Below are positions 1 through 10,305 of a stretch of 64,000 bases of DNA, piece by piece; the first letter of the stretch is position 1, and every line of letters begins with the position of its first letter. The stretch spans positions 83,454,001 to 83,518,000 of the forward strand of contig CM077597.1 in assembly GCA_039654915.1 (NCBI GenBank), read 5' to 3'. A model generated the notes under the pieces. It made no database searches. It was not told the DNA's origin and saw nothing but the letters and a program-made list of their open reading frames with translations. The translations under genes and the position numbers were made by a program. Origin of the DNA: Aquilaria yunnanensis (taxonomy: Eukaryota; Streptophyta; Magnoliopsida; Malvales; Thymelaeaceae).

Positions 1-1272
1 CATGACCTTAGGACTCATTTTTGGTGGCCAAAGTTTAAGAGAGACATGTATGAATATGTGTCTAAGTGCCTCACCTGTCAAATGGTGAAGGCAGAGCACC
101 AAAGGCCATCAGGAATGTTGCAAAGTTTACCACTCCCAGAAAGGAAATGGGGATCCATCACCATGGACTTCTGTGTTGGGTTGCCAAACACAAGAAGTCA
201 GCATGATTCCATTTGGGTGGTGGTGGATAGGTTAACAAAATCTGCACATTTTATCCCCATTAAAATCACTTATACCATGGAGAAATTAGCCCAGTTGTAT
301 ATCCGAGAAGTAGTAAGACTTCATGGTATTCCTAATCAGATTGTATCTGATAGAGATCCCCGTTTTGTTTCAAGGTTTTGGAGTGCCTTTCAAAAGGCTA
401 TGGGTTCCGCTGTGAACCTAAGTACTGCATATCACCCTCAGACTGATGGGCAGACTGAGCGGGTGATCCAAACCTTGGAAGATATGTTACGAAGTTGTGT
501 GATGGACTTCAAAGGGGATTGGGACCAACATCTGCCTTTGATTGAATTTGCTTATAATAATAGCTATCAAGAAGCTATTAAGATGGCGCCCTACGAGGCT
601 TTGTATGGGCGTAAGTGTGTGACCCCTCATTGTTGGGCAGATAAAGCTGATGAAATAGTTGTTGGTCCAGAAATCATTGCCGAGACCACGGCAAAGATTA
701 AGTTGATCCAAACAAGGATCAAAGCTGCCTCAGACCGGCAAGCTAAGTACGCCAATGTGCGAAGAAAAGATTTAGAGTTTGAGGTAGGAGACCGAGTACT
801 CCTTAAAGTCTCACCTATGAAAGGTGTGGCTAGGTTTGGTCAAAGGGGTAAGTTGGCACCAAGGTTTATTGGTCCTTTTGAAATTCTCGAAAGGGTAGGA
901 AAAGTGGCTTATCGGTTGGCTTTACCGCCAAGTTTAGCCCATGTTCATAATGTGTTTCATGTGAGTACCTTAAGGAAGTGCATTGTGAACTCTGGGCAAG
1001 TGTTAACCCCGCCCACTATTCCCTTGAGAGAGGACCTAAGTTATGAGGAACATCCTATCAAGTTTCTTGACCGTCAAGTCCGGAAACTAAGGACCAAACG
1101 GATCCCAATGGTCAAGGTACTATGGTCTAACCATGGGGAGGAAGAGGCCACTTGGGAGACCGAGCAGGATATGCTAAGGCAATATCCAAGTCTGTATGCT
1201 CAATTAAGTCAGAATTTGGAGGACCAAATTTCTGAAGGAGGGGAGGATGTGACAGCTCTCCTAGTCAATTAA
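1..1272 (+). CDS. Tekay-like integrase with chromodomain (3' end of Tek-1 pol, partial)
   Basis: The open frame enters from the window edge and ends at 1272. It carries the C-terminal part of a Ty3/gypsy polyprotein: the end of the HHCC zinc-binding region (CLTCQ, about codons 23-27), an integrase core with Asp in TMDF, Asp in SDRDPRF and Glu in TDGQTERV, a GPF motif in the C-terminal domain, and a final chromodomain (from ILL-type segment LSYEEHP to ATWETEQDM). The product inserts the element cDNA in the nucleus; chromodomains of this class bind modified histones. The frame is intact over 424 codons, which suggests a fairly young copy. The last eight or so codons overlap the polypurine tract and the LTR start. 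Protease, RT and RNase H lie outside the window. The chromovirus assignment is firm; the Tekay/Del subgroup is inferred from chromodomain position and LTR style. Confidence 0.93.
   Translation, partial: HDLRTHFWWPKFKRDMYEYVSKCLTCQMVKAEHQRPSGMLQSLPLPERKWGSITMDFCVGLPNTRSQHDSIWVVVDRLTKSAHFIPIKITYTMEKLAQLYIREVVRLHGIPNQIVSDRDPRFVSRFWSAFQKAMGSAVNLSTAYHPQTDGQTERVIQTLEDMLRSCVMDFKGDWDQHLPLIEFAYNNSYQEAIKMAPYEALYGRKCVTPHCWADKADEIVVGPEIIAETTAKIKLIQTRIKAASDRQAKYANVRRKDLEFEVGDRVLLKVSPMKGVARFGQRGKLAPRFIGPFEILERVGKVAYRLALPPSLAHVHNVFHVSTLRKCIVNSGQVLTPPTIPLREDLSYEEHPIKFLDRQVRKLRTKRIPMVKVLWSNHGEEEATWETEQDMLRQYPSLYAQLSQNLEDQISEGGEDVTALLVN
1235..1247 (+). other. Polypurine tract of Tek-1
   Basis: A 13-nt purine run (aaggaggggagga) ends exactly where the LTR starts with TGTGAC. 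This is the expected plus-strand primer position. It lies inside the 3' end of the pol frame. Confidence 0.85.
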
Positions 1273-2202
1273 TCAAGTAAGTGTTTATTTACTTTGATTA
1301 AGTGTTTATGAAATTAAGTACCTCAAATTAGCGCCTTGTTAAGCAAGTAACATAAGCTTAATCAAGTTAAGTGAGTTCCTAAGTGTGATTTGGCATAGTT
1401 AAGTCAAGACCATTAGTTGTTCTAGCTTTTAGAATCATCCTAGTAAGTTTTGACAACTTGTGGCACTAAGTGTTCTTTTTGAGCCATTTAGAATTTAAGT
1501 GGCTAAAGTGTTCAAGAAAATTAAGTTTGGGAAGCTCTTTAGTACCTTTTAAAACAAAGAAAAGTGAGTTTGGAGTGTGAGTTGGTGAGCTATTTGAAGC
1601 TTTTGAAAGTTTGAGGACTAAAGTGCAAGGGAGGGAAAAGTTGTTTTGAATGCTTATAAGCTAAGTTCCTTCATCCTTAGCCATTAGTTCTAAGTTCCAA
1701 ATTTTCGTAGCTCCCTCTCCTCTCCCAAATTCACAGCCCAAGCTTCCATTTTCTTGCAAATTCTCATTGAATTAAGGGTGCCCAAGGTGTTAGAAAGATC
1801 ACTAAGCCCCTTTGCTAGTGTTCTTGCTTCCTTTGATCTTTGGAGCTTGTTTTGGAATCCAATTTTCGTAGGTAAGCTTCTTGAGATCATTTGGTGTGTT
1901 TATAGGTTGTTTCTAGAGCTAGAAATGGTCTTGGTTTGATTGGTTTGGGTGCCAAATTTCGTTGGTTTTAGGCTTGGAACTCAAGGAAGCTCAATTGAGC
2001 TTAGGAAGCTTTGTTGCATTGCTTGCTTTGTGGCTAAAATTGAGGTAAGGGTTCAAGTAATTAAGCTCAAATAATGCATGGTTTTGTAGCTTTGTATGTT
2101 GGGATGAATTAGAAACAAGACCCATTAAGTTTGGATTAGAAATGAGAGAGTTTGAGTAGTTTGTGTACAAGAGCGATGCTGTCGCATAAACCCAGAAAAA
2201 CA

Positions 2203-2334
2203 GAATTGGCGACGCGTCGCCAATTCGTCCGTGAATTGGCGCCGCGGCGCCAAGAAGTGAAATTGTACACAGAACGTTTACTCGGCGGCGCCGCGTCGCC
2301 AAAAGCATTTGCTCTTTGGCGCCGCGTCGCCAAA
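2203..2334 (+). repeat. Cluster of GC-rich palindromes in the Tek-1 LTR
   Basis: A perfect 24-bp palindrome (2203-2226, core gacgcgtc), a perfect 18-bp palindrome (2236-2253, core gccgcggc) and a 20-bp palindrome with one mismatch (2315-2334) lie within 132 bp. A fourth, imperfect GC-rich unit is at 2283-2303. The flanks are AT-rich. Function unknown. Confidence 0.9.
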
Positions 2335-3085
2335 TGCCAATTTGGCCTCGATTTCCGGCCATCCTAAGATTAACTTAGACTCTCGGTTTCTATCCCTAGG
2401 CTATTCTAAGACGTTCCATAGCCTCGGTTGGGTCTAGAATTCGTTCCTAAGGCGGGAATTGTGCGTTATTTGGAAGGTAGTCAAGTTGTGTGGTTAAGTA
2501 TAAAAGAAATGTGACTTGGTGGCTAAGTAACTCATAGTATTTAAGTTTTTACATGGAAATTAAGGGGATTAAGTGGGTTTTTAGACTCTTTATTGGCCAT
2601 ATAGAGTATCAATTACATATGGTCAATAGAGAGAAAAACCTAAGTCGATCCCAACCAAGCCATTTGGTTTGGTAAGTGAGCCACTAGTAGTATTTTGAGT
2701 TAAACCTTGAGGGTTTGACTAGTTAAACCACATAGTAAGACTACCCTGTACAATAAATCAAGGGTAAAGGCGGGTAAGTTTGAGATAGGTGACGACCTAC
2801 TCTAGAACCCGTAGATGGGACTTAATTGAGGTAAAGTGTCCGGGATACGAGGGCCAGTATCTCAAGTACCTCAGCCGTTTGAGCTCACGGCAAGAATTAA
2901 GGCACTTAAGTGCAGAAAGTCCCAAGTGCATGTGTTGTGTGCATTCCATACCATACATCCATACATTGCATTTTTGGCATTTTGTTGATTGTTTGTTGTT
3001 TGAATTGCATGTTTGATTGCTTGGTTGCCATATTGCATATTTGTTGCATATTTCTTTGCAGGTATTCAAGAAGGGAATCCTTACT

Positions 3086-3103
3086 GAGTACTTTTAAGTA
3101 CTC
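3086..3103 (+). other. LTR hairpin (8-bp stem)
   Basis: gagtactt-tt-aagtactc forms an 8-bp stem. The same position in other Tekay LTRs here has a different but equally self-complementary sequence (24654-24671 and 57124-57137). Confidence 0.8.
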
Positions 3104-3770
3104 ATTCCCTTAGTTTTATTGTGCAGGATCTAATCCCGGGCCTAATCACTGAAGTGATAGCTGAGGCCTAAGCTTTCTGTTTTGCAGGTATTTTATTGAG
3201 AATCCTAGTGATTCTAGTTTCTTGCAGTATAAGTTATGTGCTAACCAAGTTGTGCCTTTACAGTGTAGAGGCTAAGAGTACACAAGAACAAGGTCTAGTG
3301 AAGGGCTACACTTGGAGCTTGGCTTAGCTCAAGGTGGGCTCAAGTAAATGATCTTAGTTAGTAGTAATTTTGTCTCTTGTACATAGTACTTTGTGTACTA
3401 AGTAAGTTGCCTCTATTGGGATACATTAGGATGTAAATCCATCTTGTTACTTTTGGGTGCATGCTAGAGTTGTAATGTATGCACAAAACTGTTACTTGTA
3501 GTTAAAGCAACTAGTATTTCAATGACTTGGTACGTTTTCAGTATGTTTTAATGAAATGCTCGAGCAATGTTTTAATTCAAGACTTTTAAATTTCGGTTGC
3601 ATTGCCAAGTCAGAAGCATGCATAACTTAATCTGAGTAGGCTAAGTAACTAGTTGCATATAAATTGTTTTAATTTATATTGACGAGTAATAGTTAGCCAA
3701 CTGTAACTAGTGGGATTCATTATCCCTAAGAGCCTACAAGATTAGGGGCACTGGGCCCCGTTCCGTCACA

Positions 3771-4117
3771 AGTTGTGAGTCACTATGGCCCATGAGGTTT
3801 TTTACACCAACTTTTTTGGCCAATTTCAATCCTGCTATGTGGGCCTCATATTCGGCAACGTTGTTGGTGACATCAAAACCGAATTTGATGGCTTTGGTGG
3901 CCTCCATGCCTTCGGGCCTCGAAGAACGACTCTAGCACCTTGGTGTTTGACGCCTGAGGCTCCATCGACAAAAAGTTTCCACTCTGGTTCAATCTTTGTC
4001 AGATCCTCCGAGGTAGCTTTGGCATCCTCGATCTCCAAAATTTTGACGATGAAATTTGCCAATGCTTAGGCTTTTATTGCCCTTCTTGGCTCATAAGTGA
4101 TGTCATATTCTCTAAGC
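3771..4117 (-). pseudogene. Tat-A archaeal-type RNase H fragment
   Basis: The minus strand encodes LFVDGASG...HQGARVVLRGP, the start of the second, archaeal-type RNase H that marks Tat elements; it corresponds to WTLYVDGASG in Tat-B. The copy has lost frame and is cut at 3771 by Tek-1, so the later catalytic residues are missing. It removed RNA primers or template during reverse transcription in the ancestor. Not functional. Confidence 0.82.
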
Positions 4118-5523
4118 TCAATACACCATTTTGACAGCCTTCCCGAATGCTCTACTTTTTTCACTATGTCTCTTAGAGGCAAGTTGCTTCGGACAACAAT
4201 GGCGTGTCCTTAAAAGTAGGCTCGTAGCCTTCTTCTCGCGAGTACTAAGGCATAAATGGCTTTTTGGAGCAATGGGTATCTGATCTCGGTGCCGTGCAGG
4301 GACTTGCTTACATAATATACTGGCCACTGCCTCCCAGCCTCTTTTTTCACTAGGATTGAACTCACAGTTTTTTTAGTGACAGCGAGGTAGAGGATGAAAG
4401 GTTCTCCTTCCCGTGGTTGCCGAAGTGTTGGCAGACAGGTTAGGTAGCTTTTAAGCTCGTCCCAAGCTTTCTGACATTCTGGGTTCCAAAGGTGCTCTTG
4501 GGTTTCGGCGGTTCCTTCGCCTTTGGGTGCTTTGGTGAGCACCTTAAAGAATGGATGACATCGGTCGCCGTACCTGGAAATGAATAAACTAAGGGAAGTG
4601 ATTCTCCCGGTGAGCCTTTGTATATCTTTAGTGGTTGTGGGTGTCTGGAAATTTAGTAGGGCTTTGACCTTTTCGGGGTTATCGTCTATTCCCCTTTCTG
4701 ACACCATAAACCTGAGGAACTTTCCTGCGCTTACCCCAAACATGCACTTCTCAGGATTGAGGCGAATGCCGAACTCCCGAAGTTGTTGGAAAGTTTCGCC
4801 TAAGTCGATGATATTATTACTAGGCATTTTGCTCTTAACTATCATGTCATTGACATAAGCTTCCATGTTTCTCCCGATTTGAGAGTCGAACACTCTATTC
4901 ATCAACCTTTGATAGGTAGCCCTTGCATTTTTAAGCTCAAAGGACATTCTAACGTAGCAATAGGTACCTACTTCAGTGATGAAGGCCGTTTTCTCTTTAT
5001 CTTTGGGATCCATCCAAATTTGATGATATCCGCTGAAGGCATCGAGGAAACTAAGGAGCCCATATTCAGCAGTTGAATCTACCAATTGGTCTATGGCTGG
5101 CAAAGGGTAGGAGTCCTTTGGGCAGGCGTCATTCAGGTTCTGAAAATCGATGCACATTTAAATCTTTTCACTTCCTTCTTTTATGGTGATAATCACGTTG
5201 CTGAGCCATTCAAGGTATTTTACATCTCTTATTACCCTTGCCTCAATAAGGCGCTTAACCTCAGCTTTAATGAAGGAGTTCTTATAAGCCGATATGTTCC
5301 ATTTTTTCTGCCGAACCAGCCTGACGTCAGGGCGTACTTTGAGGCTATGGTGGATTATGCTGTGGTCGACCCCAGGCATGTCTTTTGGTGAGTAGGTGAA
5401 TAGATCTTTGTTCATTGACAAAAAAGATACAAGCCTTTCTTTGTCACCCTTGGCCAATTTTTTCCCCACTCTAGTGTTTCGGCCGGGGATCAGCTCTACA
5501 TCTTCTATTTCCATTTTTTCCAA
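4118..5523 (-). pseudogene. Tat-A reverse transcriptase and RNase H
   Basis: The minus-strand frames carry an RT palm with CIDFQNLNDACPKDSYPLP, FLDAFSGYHQI and the active-site box as YVNDMIV, then the RT connection and RNase H with LYLAVTKKTVSSILVKKE and YYVSKSLHG. The first Asp of the YVDD box is Asn, a catalytic change. A stop (in the span 5157-5160) separates the protease linker from RT, and further stops follow in RNase H. The sequence aligns throughout with Tat-B. A dead copy of the polymerase module. Confidence 0.9.
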
Positions 5524-5586
5524 CTCTTCTATTCCCTCCCTTACTGCCTCTTCACCTATCGCAAGTACTTTTTCAGTAGCCGAAGT

Positions 5587-6162
5587 CTATACTTGGACTT
5601 TTTCCGGGCTTTGTCTAGCCTTTGTGAAGACCTTCCTGACTGCGGTTTGGTCAATGAAAATTTCTGCATCTCCTTCTTTAATTGCGAAGGTGACTATTAG
5701 GTACTTTACATCCGAGCGGATGTGAAGATTGCCTTGGGTTTGCCTTCCAAGGATGGCGTTGTATGCTGAGGGAACATTAATGACAATGAATTTCGTCATA
5801 ACGGAGGTGAACAGCTCCTTCGGACTCTGAGGCGAGGTCCCTTTCAACATTAGGGGCAGATCAACATATCCGAGGACTGAGAGTTCGGACGGCCCAACCC
5901 CGAAGGTGAGGGAATTGACTGTGTTGAGTTCACCTTTTGAGATGCCTAATTTAGGCAGTAAGTGCAAGAAGATGACGTCGGTGTTGGAGCCGTCATCGAG
6001 GAGCACTTTTTTGACGTCCCAGTTCCCTATTCTTGCCATGACAAGGAGTGGGTCATCGTGAAGGAACTTTACTGTATACCCGTCTCTACGAACGAGTCTG
6101 TCGGGCGAGTTCCCATACTCCATTACGGAGATTTTTCTTATCTTTCTCTTCCTCTCAAACAA
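5587..6162 (-). pseudogene. Tat-A protease region
   Basis: The minus strand encodes NWDVKKVLLDDGSNTDVIF, the aspartic protease active-site region (D-D-G-S), and later VPSAYNAILGRQTQGNLHIR, the conserved second half. Tat-B has the same order. The protease would cleave Gag-Pol. The frame is open for 191 codons but is flanked by stops in gag and RT. Confidence 0.85.
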
Positions 6163-6359
6163 GGGTATCCCTATAGTGATGGTTTGGATGACCCCTGCTA
6201 ATGGCGGTGGATTCTTTCGAGGACTTCGGTCCCAACATCAGTCAAAATCATAGTCTTCCTCGTCCCTCCTTCTCTGTTCTTCCTTTCTTCCTTTCGGAGA
6301 AGGCATCCTTAAGTACCGGGGAAGTTGCCCCTACTTTATCAGGGACTCGATGTACTTCC

Positions 6360-7832
6360 GTAGCTGGAAACAGTTTTTAGTGTCATGGCCATGATCTTAG
6401 TGGAATTGGCAGAACTTCTTCATGTTCTTCTTGTTTCCGAGGTCATGGCCTTCGACCTTGGAACTGTAGCCCCTTGCCTTTCTAATGCCATGAGAATGCT
6501 GGCCCTTGTGGCATTTAGGGGAGTAAACGTCATTGGTTTTTTACCCTTTTGTTTTCAAGGCCTTCCTCCGACCTCGTTCTGGTGTCAAAGCTGGTGACTT
6601 AGTCCTTCGGGCCGTGGGTGTTCCACCTTAGGTCCTTTCATTCTGAGTTCTTTGGCCGTCATATGCTGTTTGGCCGTTCTGTAGAACTCCCCGAAGGTGT
6701 CTGGGGGGTACTTGGAGAACTCATAAAAGAGTTAGGAGTCCCTCTGAAGTCCTCTTATCATTGCGAGGATGGGAATCTCAGGTCAAAATTCGGGTACACT
6801 TTGTGCTTCTCGGTTGAACCTTTCGACATAGTCGCATATGGTTTCCCCACTTCACTGCGCTATGTCAAACATCTGTACTGGCATTTTGGCTGTTTGCCTA
6901 CTGCCAATGAACTGCTAGGTAAAGGCGGTAGACAGTTCCTGGAAATTTAGCTAGGTCTCGTGAGCCAGGGAGTTATACCATGCCGTTGTTTGACCAGAGA
7001 AGTTCACCTCGAAACATTTGCAGAGAGTAGAGTCATCCGCGTTGCGGAGCACCATGCTTCGCTTGTACTTTGTCAAGTGCGCCTGGGGATCACTACGCCC
7101 ATTGTAGGTTTCCAAGCATGGTACCCTGAAGTCACTAGGCATGGGCGCCTCTACTACTTCCCGTACAAAGGATGACTCTTCTCTGGTATAAGTGTTGGAC
7201 AGTCTTGACCAGACTGGTTTTCAGGAGATCTGCCTCTCAACCTTTTCCAGTCATCCAAGGATCCTCTCCATGAGGGCAGCTGTGTTTGCTTCCCCTTGCT
7301 GCCTGGTGGTCGTCGGCAATGGCGAACTTCTTCTCCTTCTTGGAAAGTAACTTCGGAGGGGAGGAGACTAGGACCTTCGGTACGGGGATGAGCTCCGCTG
7401 GCAAAAGGCCCTAGTTTCTTTTGGGGCTCTCTTTCTAGTGGGTCACGCCCTAGGGGGCACGTCCTCCTTAGAAGACACATCGAGAGAGTCCCCACTCCTA
7501 GAACTCTGGTGGGTGGACCTCGAACTTCTCTCCCGACGCACCATCGAGGGAGAGGCCCTTCGGACCAAAGGAGGCTAGGGCCACCTTTGGTCGAGCTGCT
7601 GAGTCATTTTAGCGACAATGGAGCGCTAGAAATCCCGTAAGAAACCCATTTTCACTGTTATAAGGCGGTCATCTTTTGGTGCAGAAGTTTCTGCCGTGGG
7701 CTGCTTGGTCAATGGCTGAGCCTTCGGGAGCCCCTTGTTCGCTGAGCACCAAGTCTCTATGATGGCGATCTGGGAAAGGTTTCCCACAGACGACGCTGGG
7801 TGATGACCTTCGGTATCAATGCTATAAAACAT
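6360..7832 (-). pseudogene. Tat-A gag
   Basis: Minus-strand gag broken by several stops. Recognisable parts are the N-terminus (from 7832: GHHPASSVGNLSQ), the capsid block MPSDFRVPCLETYNGRSDPQAHL (about 7142) with AWYNSL, and a C-terminal zinc-knuckle remnant near 6385-6430 (FCQFH, stop, DHGHDT). The frame from the first ATG starts inside the LTR and crosses the primer site, as in Tat-B and Tat-C. Gag would form the cytoplasmic particle; this copy cannot. Confidence 0.85.
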
Positions 7833-8726
7833 GTTGGGCCCGTAGCAGGAACTTCAAGTGGAAGGACACCTGGACGAGGAACCTCCAAAGGGAGAAAGAC
7901 TACAAAGACTTAGAAAGCCAGGGGTTGGGAGCTCCCCAGAGTGTTTTTCCGGGGAAGGAGTCTCCGACGCCCAAGTCAGTGTATAAAGGTGGAGAGTAGG
8001 TGTGGAGCAGAAAGATTCTTACTTGGAGTCCCACCGCTTTACCTGGGCATTTCCGGAATATTTATAGGGAGATGAATAGGAGAAGTCCGTTTGCCACAAG
8101 TTGCCCAGATCGTGACACGTGTTCGGTCGGATATGGTCCGTACCTTCGGAGGGAGGGGGAGCTTTTAGTCGACCATAGGCTGCCTGACAAGGAGCCTAGG
8201 CAGCACAAGGGCGGCGTGTCAGAATGTGTCTGGGGGCGGCATGTCAGGGGTTGTATACGTACAGTGTGTCAGAGACTCCTCAGCTGTTTGGTTGTATGCC
8301 CATGTGGCCTTTTCAGGCGACCGAACTCCTTCAGGGTACAAAGCTCGTTCGGGGAGGTGAGCTCTTCTAGAGGGAGGTTCCTTGTTTATACGATGCACCT
8401 TCAATTGGGCTCTCTCGAGGTTAGGCTCAGGTTCCTGACGATGGCACTTTGTGAGCGTGCTCCGAGGGTGGCCTAAAAAGTACCCGAAGGTGGTTTGGGT
8501 ATGTGACATTGGCGCGAGGTTACTCTCGGGAAGGGTGATGACCCCTTCTGACCGAAGTTGGACCCATAGGTTTCCTCAAGGTAGCTCATATCTGGCTTGT
8601 CCGAGGGTGTTGAGGCCCTCTCTTTGACGAGGTTTGGTCGTGTCTATTTCGACCGGAGCTGATGCACTTGCCAAGGGTGGCGCACACACGTGAAGTCCTT
8701 CTGGGGCAATAGCCCTTCGGCTATCA
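7801..8726 (-). repeat. 5' LTR of Tat-A (926 bp)
   Basis: On the minus strand the LTR starts TGATAGCC (at 8726) and ends ...GGTCATCA (7801), directly before a decayed primer site (7783-7800, complement of cccacagacgacgctggg). It shares the promoter block gtgacacgtgttcggtcgga and the segment ccgacgcccaagtcagt with the Tat-B LTR. Confidence 0.88.
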
Positions 8727-10079
8727 ACTTTCTTAAGGACCAAACTATCGCTGTATGCACCAGTTAAGGGAGTCTGTATTGAATACTTTATACTTCACAA
8801 ATCATACACTATGGTGAAAATTAAAATGTATAAGTTTAGGTCCTTATGCTATAATTTTCCCATTTTATGAAGGCGTAACATCTTGTGCATCTTATTTTCC
8901 ACTTATAGGTAACTTGGCTTGATTTACTTTGTTGGTCCTTGGCCATTTAAGTTTTTGTTTGCCCAAATTATTGTCATTGGTGTAAGAATGTTGCTTCTAT
9001 ATTGAGTTTTAATGAAAGCATGACAACATGTTTTGTGCACTGAGTTCCTAATAATTTTTTAATTTTTTCTTTCAATTTTTAGTATAGCGCACACACTTTT
9101 TTGTTTAGCTGTCTTATTTTGTTGGTTTGGTTTAGCTTTTCAACCCAACTAGATTCTTAGAACTATCATGATTGAAAGCTTATTTCCTTTTTCATCATTG
9201 TTTATGTGTATGAAAGGGAAGTGAAATTTTTCATATCATTGAATCTTAGTGAGTTTGTTTTTTCTTACCTTTACAAGAATTTACATTTTTGTGGATTTGA
9301 GGTTTGGAATATTAATATGATTATCTTTATTTAACAAATTTCTTTGTTTTTTTCATGTATTATAGTAGGCTTTTCTATTTTTTTTTTTCAAATAATGCTC
9401 ACCTTAACTGGAAAAAAGGTAAGATATTACAAAGAAATTTTCTATCCTTTGTGGCTGACATTTTAGCATTTTCAAAAGGAAGCAACAAGCATTAGAGATA
9501 TCAAAGAAACATGGGACTAGAGGCAATTAGTACAGTTGATAAAATTAGAACTAAGGGGGATAGAGCTTACATGTTAGTACATGAGGATTTATCTATGTTA
9601 CTAATTTTTCTATATGGGTAAAATTAAGTGGTAGGAAAAAGTTGATTATTATGTGTTGTTTTTCCATTGTTTAGGTAACTATGGTATAGTCATGTATTAA
9701 AAAATGATATATTGCTTCAAACTTTGACGACATAATGTTGAAAATTTATGCATAGCTGGGTATTTTTTGTGTTTATTATGTTCATTATGCATATTTCTAT
9801 TTGTAAAGCCATAGTTGTGATGAATAGCATTTTTATTGATTATTTTCTTCAAATCAATTATTGCATTCTTTTCTATTTTAAACCTTTTAGTCTTTAACAC
9901 CAAGTATTTTCTTTTTAAACTTTCTTATTGAATATGTTATGATAAATTGTTGCTTATTAAATTGTTGTTTTGATTATAATATTTTTTTTAATAACATTTG
10001 CAAAACATTTAAAAATATATTATTTTCTAGAATTCAATTTAACTTTCAATCTCATTGTAATGCTGAGTATGTAAACTAG
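8727..10079. other. AT-rich intergenic stretch, nothing recognised
   Basis: Long T/A runs, no ORF with recognisable protein similarity, no LTR ends or tandem array. It is the flank into which Tat-A inserted. Confidence 0.6.
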
Positions 10080-10305
10080 TTAACCCTAAAACCCTGAACC
10101 CAAACCCTAACATTAACATAGGCCCTCAATCCTCTTAACCATAAACCACATACTTAAATCTAAACTCTAAATCATAAACCCAAACCCTGACCCTAGCCTT
10201 AACCCTAATCCTAACACTAGCTTTTAACGAAACACCCTAAATCTAAACCTAAACCTATGATCCTAACCATAAACTTTAAAAGCCTAAACATAAAACTTAA
10301 CCTAA
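10080..10305 (+). repeat. Degenerate telomere-like tract
   Basis: Many interspersed copies of ccctaaa, accctaa and aaccct variants (aaccctaaaaccctgaaccc; aaccctaatcctaacac; ccctaaatctaaacc) match the plant telomere unit CCCTAAA, heavily mutated. Interstitial, not a chromosome end, since complex sequence continues on both sides. Confidence 0.75.

Larger units (their letters stand above)
1248..3770 (+). repeat. 3' LTR of Tek-1 (2.52 kb)
   Basis: The LTR starts TGTGAC after the polypurine tract and ends GTCACA, giving 6-bp inverted ends. The right boundary is fixed independently: at 3771 the sequence becomes Tat-A RNase H, alignable base by base with 41871 onward in Tat-B. The LTR has no long ORF. 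It contains a GC-rich palindrome cluster (2203-2334) and a hairpin (3086-3103) in the part that is presumably transcribed. The 5' LTR lies outside the window, so the target duplication cannot be confirmed; the right copy would be 3771-3775. Confidence 0.92.
3771..8726 (-). mobile_element. Tat-A: decayed Tat-lineage Ty3/gypsy element, cut by Tek-1
   Basis: Minus-strand element running from its 5' LTR (7801-8726) through gag, protease, RT, RNase H and archaeal-type RNase H, where it is cut at 3771 by the Tek-1 LTR. Integrase, the antisense ORF and the 3' LTR must lie beyond Tek-1, outside the window. Related along its length to Tat-B but with many stops. The bases after the LTR (8727-8731, acttt) would be one target-duplication copy; the partner is not visible. 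Confidence 0.9.

Noticed and set aside
2203..2334. GC-rich palindromes as an origin or rho-independent terminator
   Set aside because: Plant nuclear LTR context; such bacterial features do not apply, and no T-run follows the stems.
8000..8509. 158-codon plus-strand ORF and 96-codon minus-strand ORF
   Set aside because: They lie entirely within the Tat-A 5' LTR and have no counterpart in other Tat LTRs.
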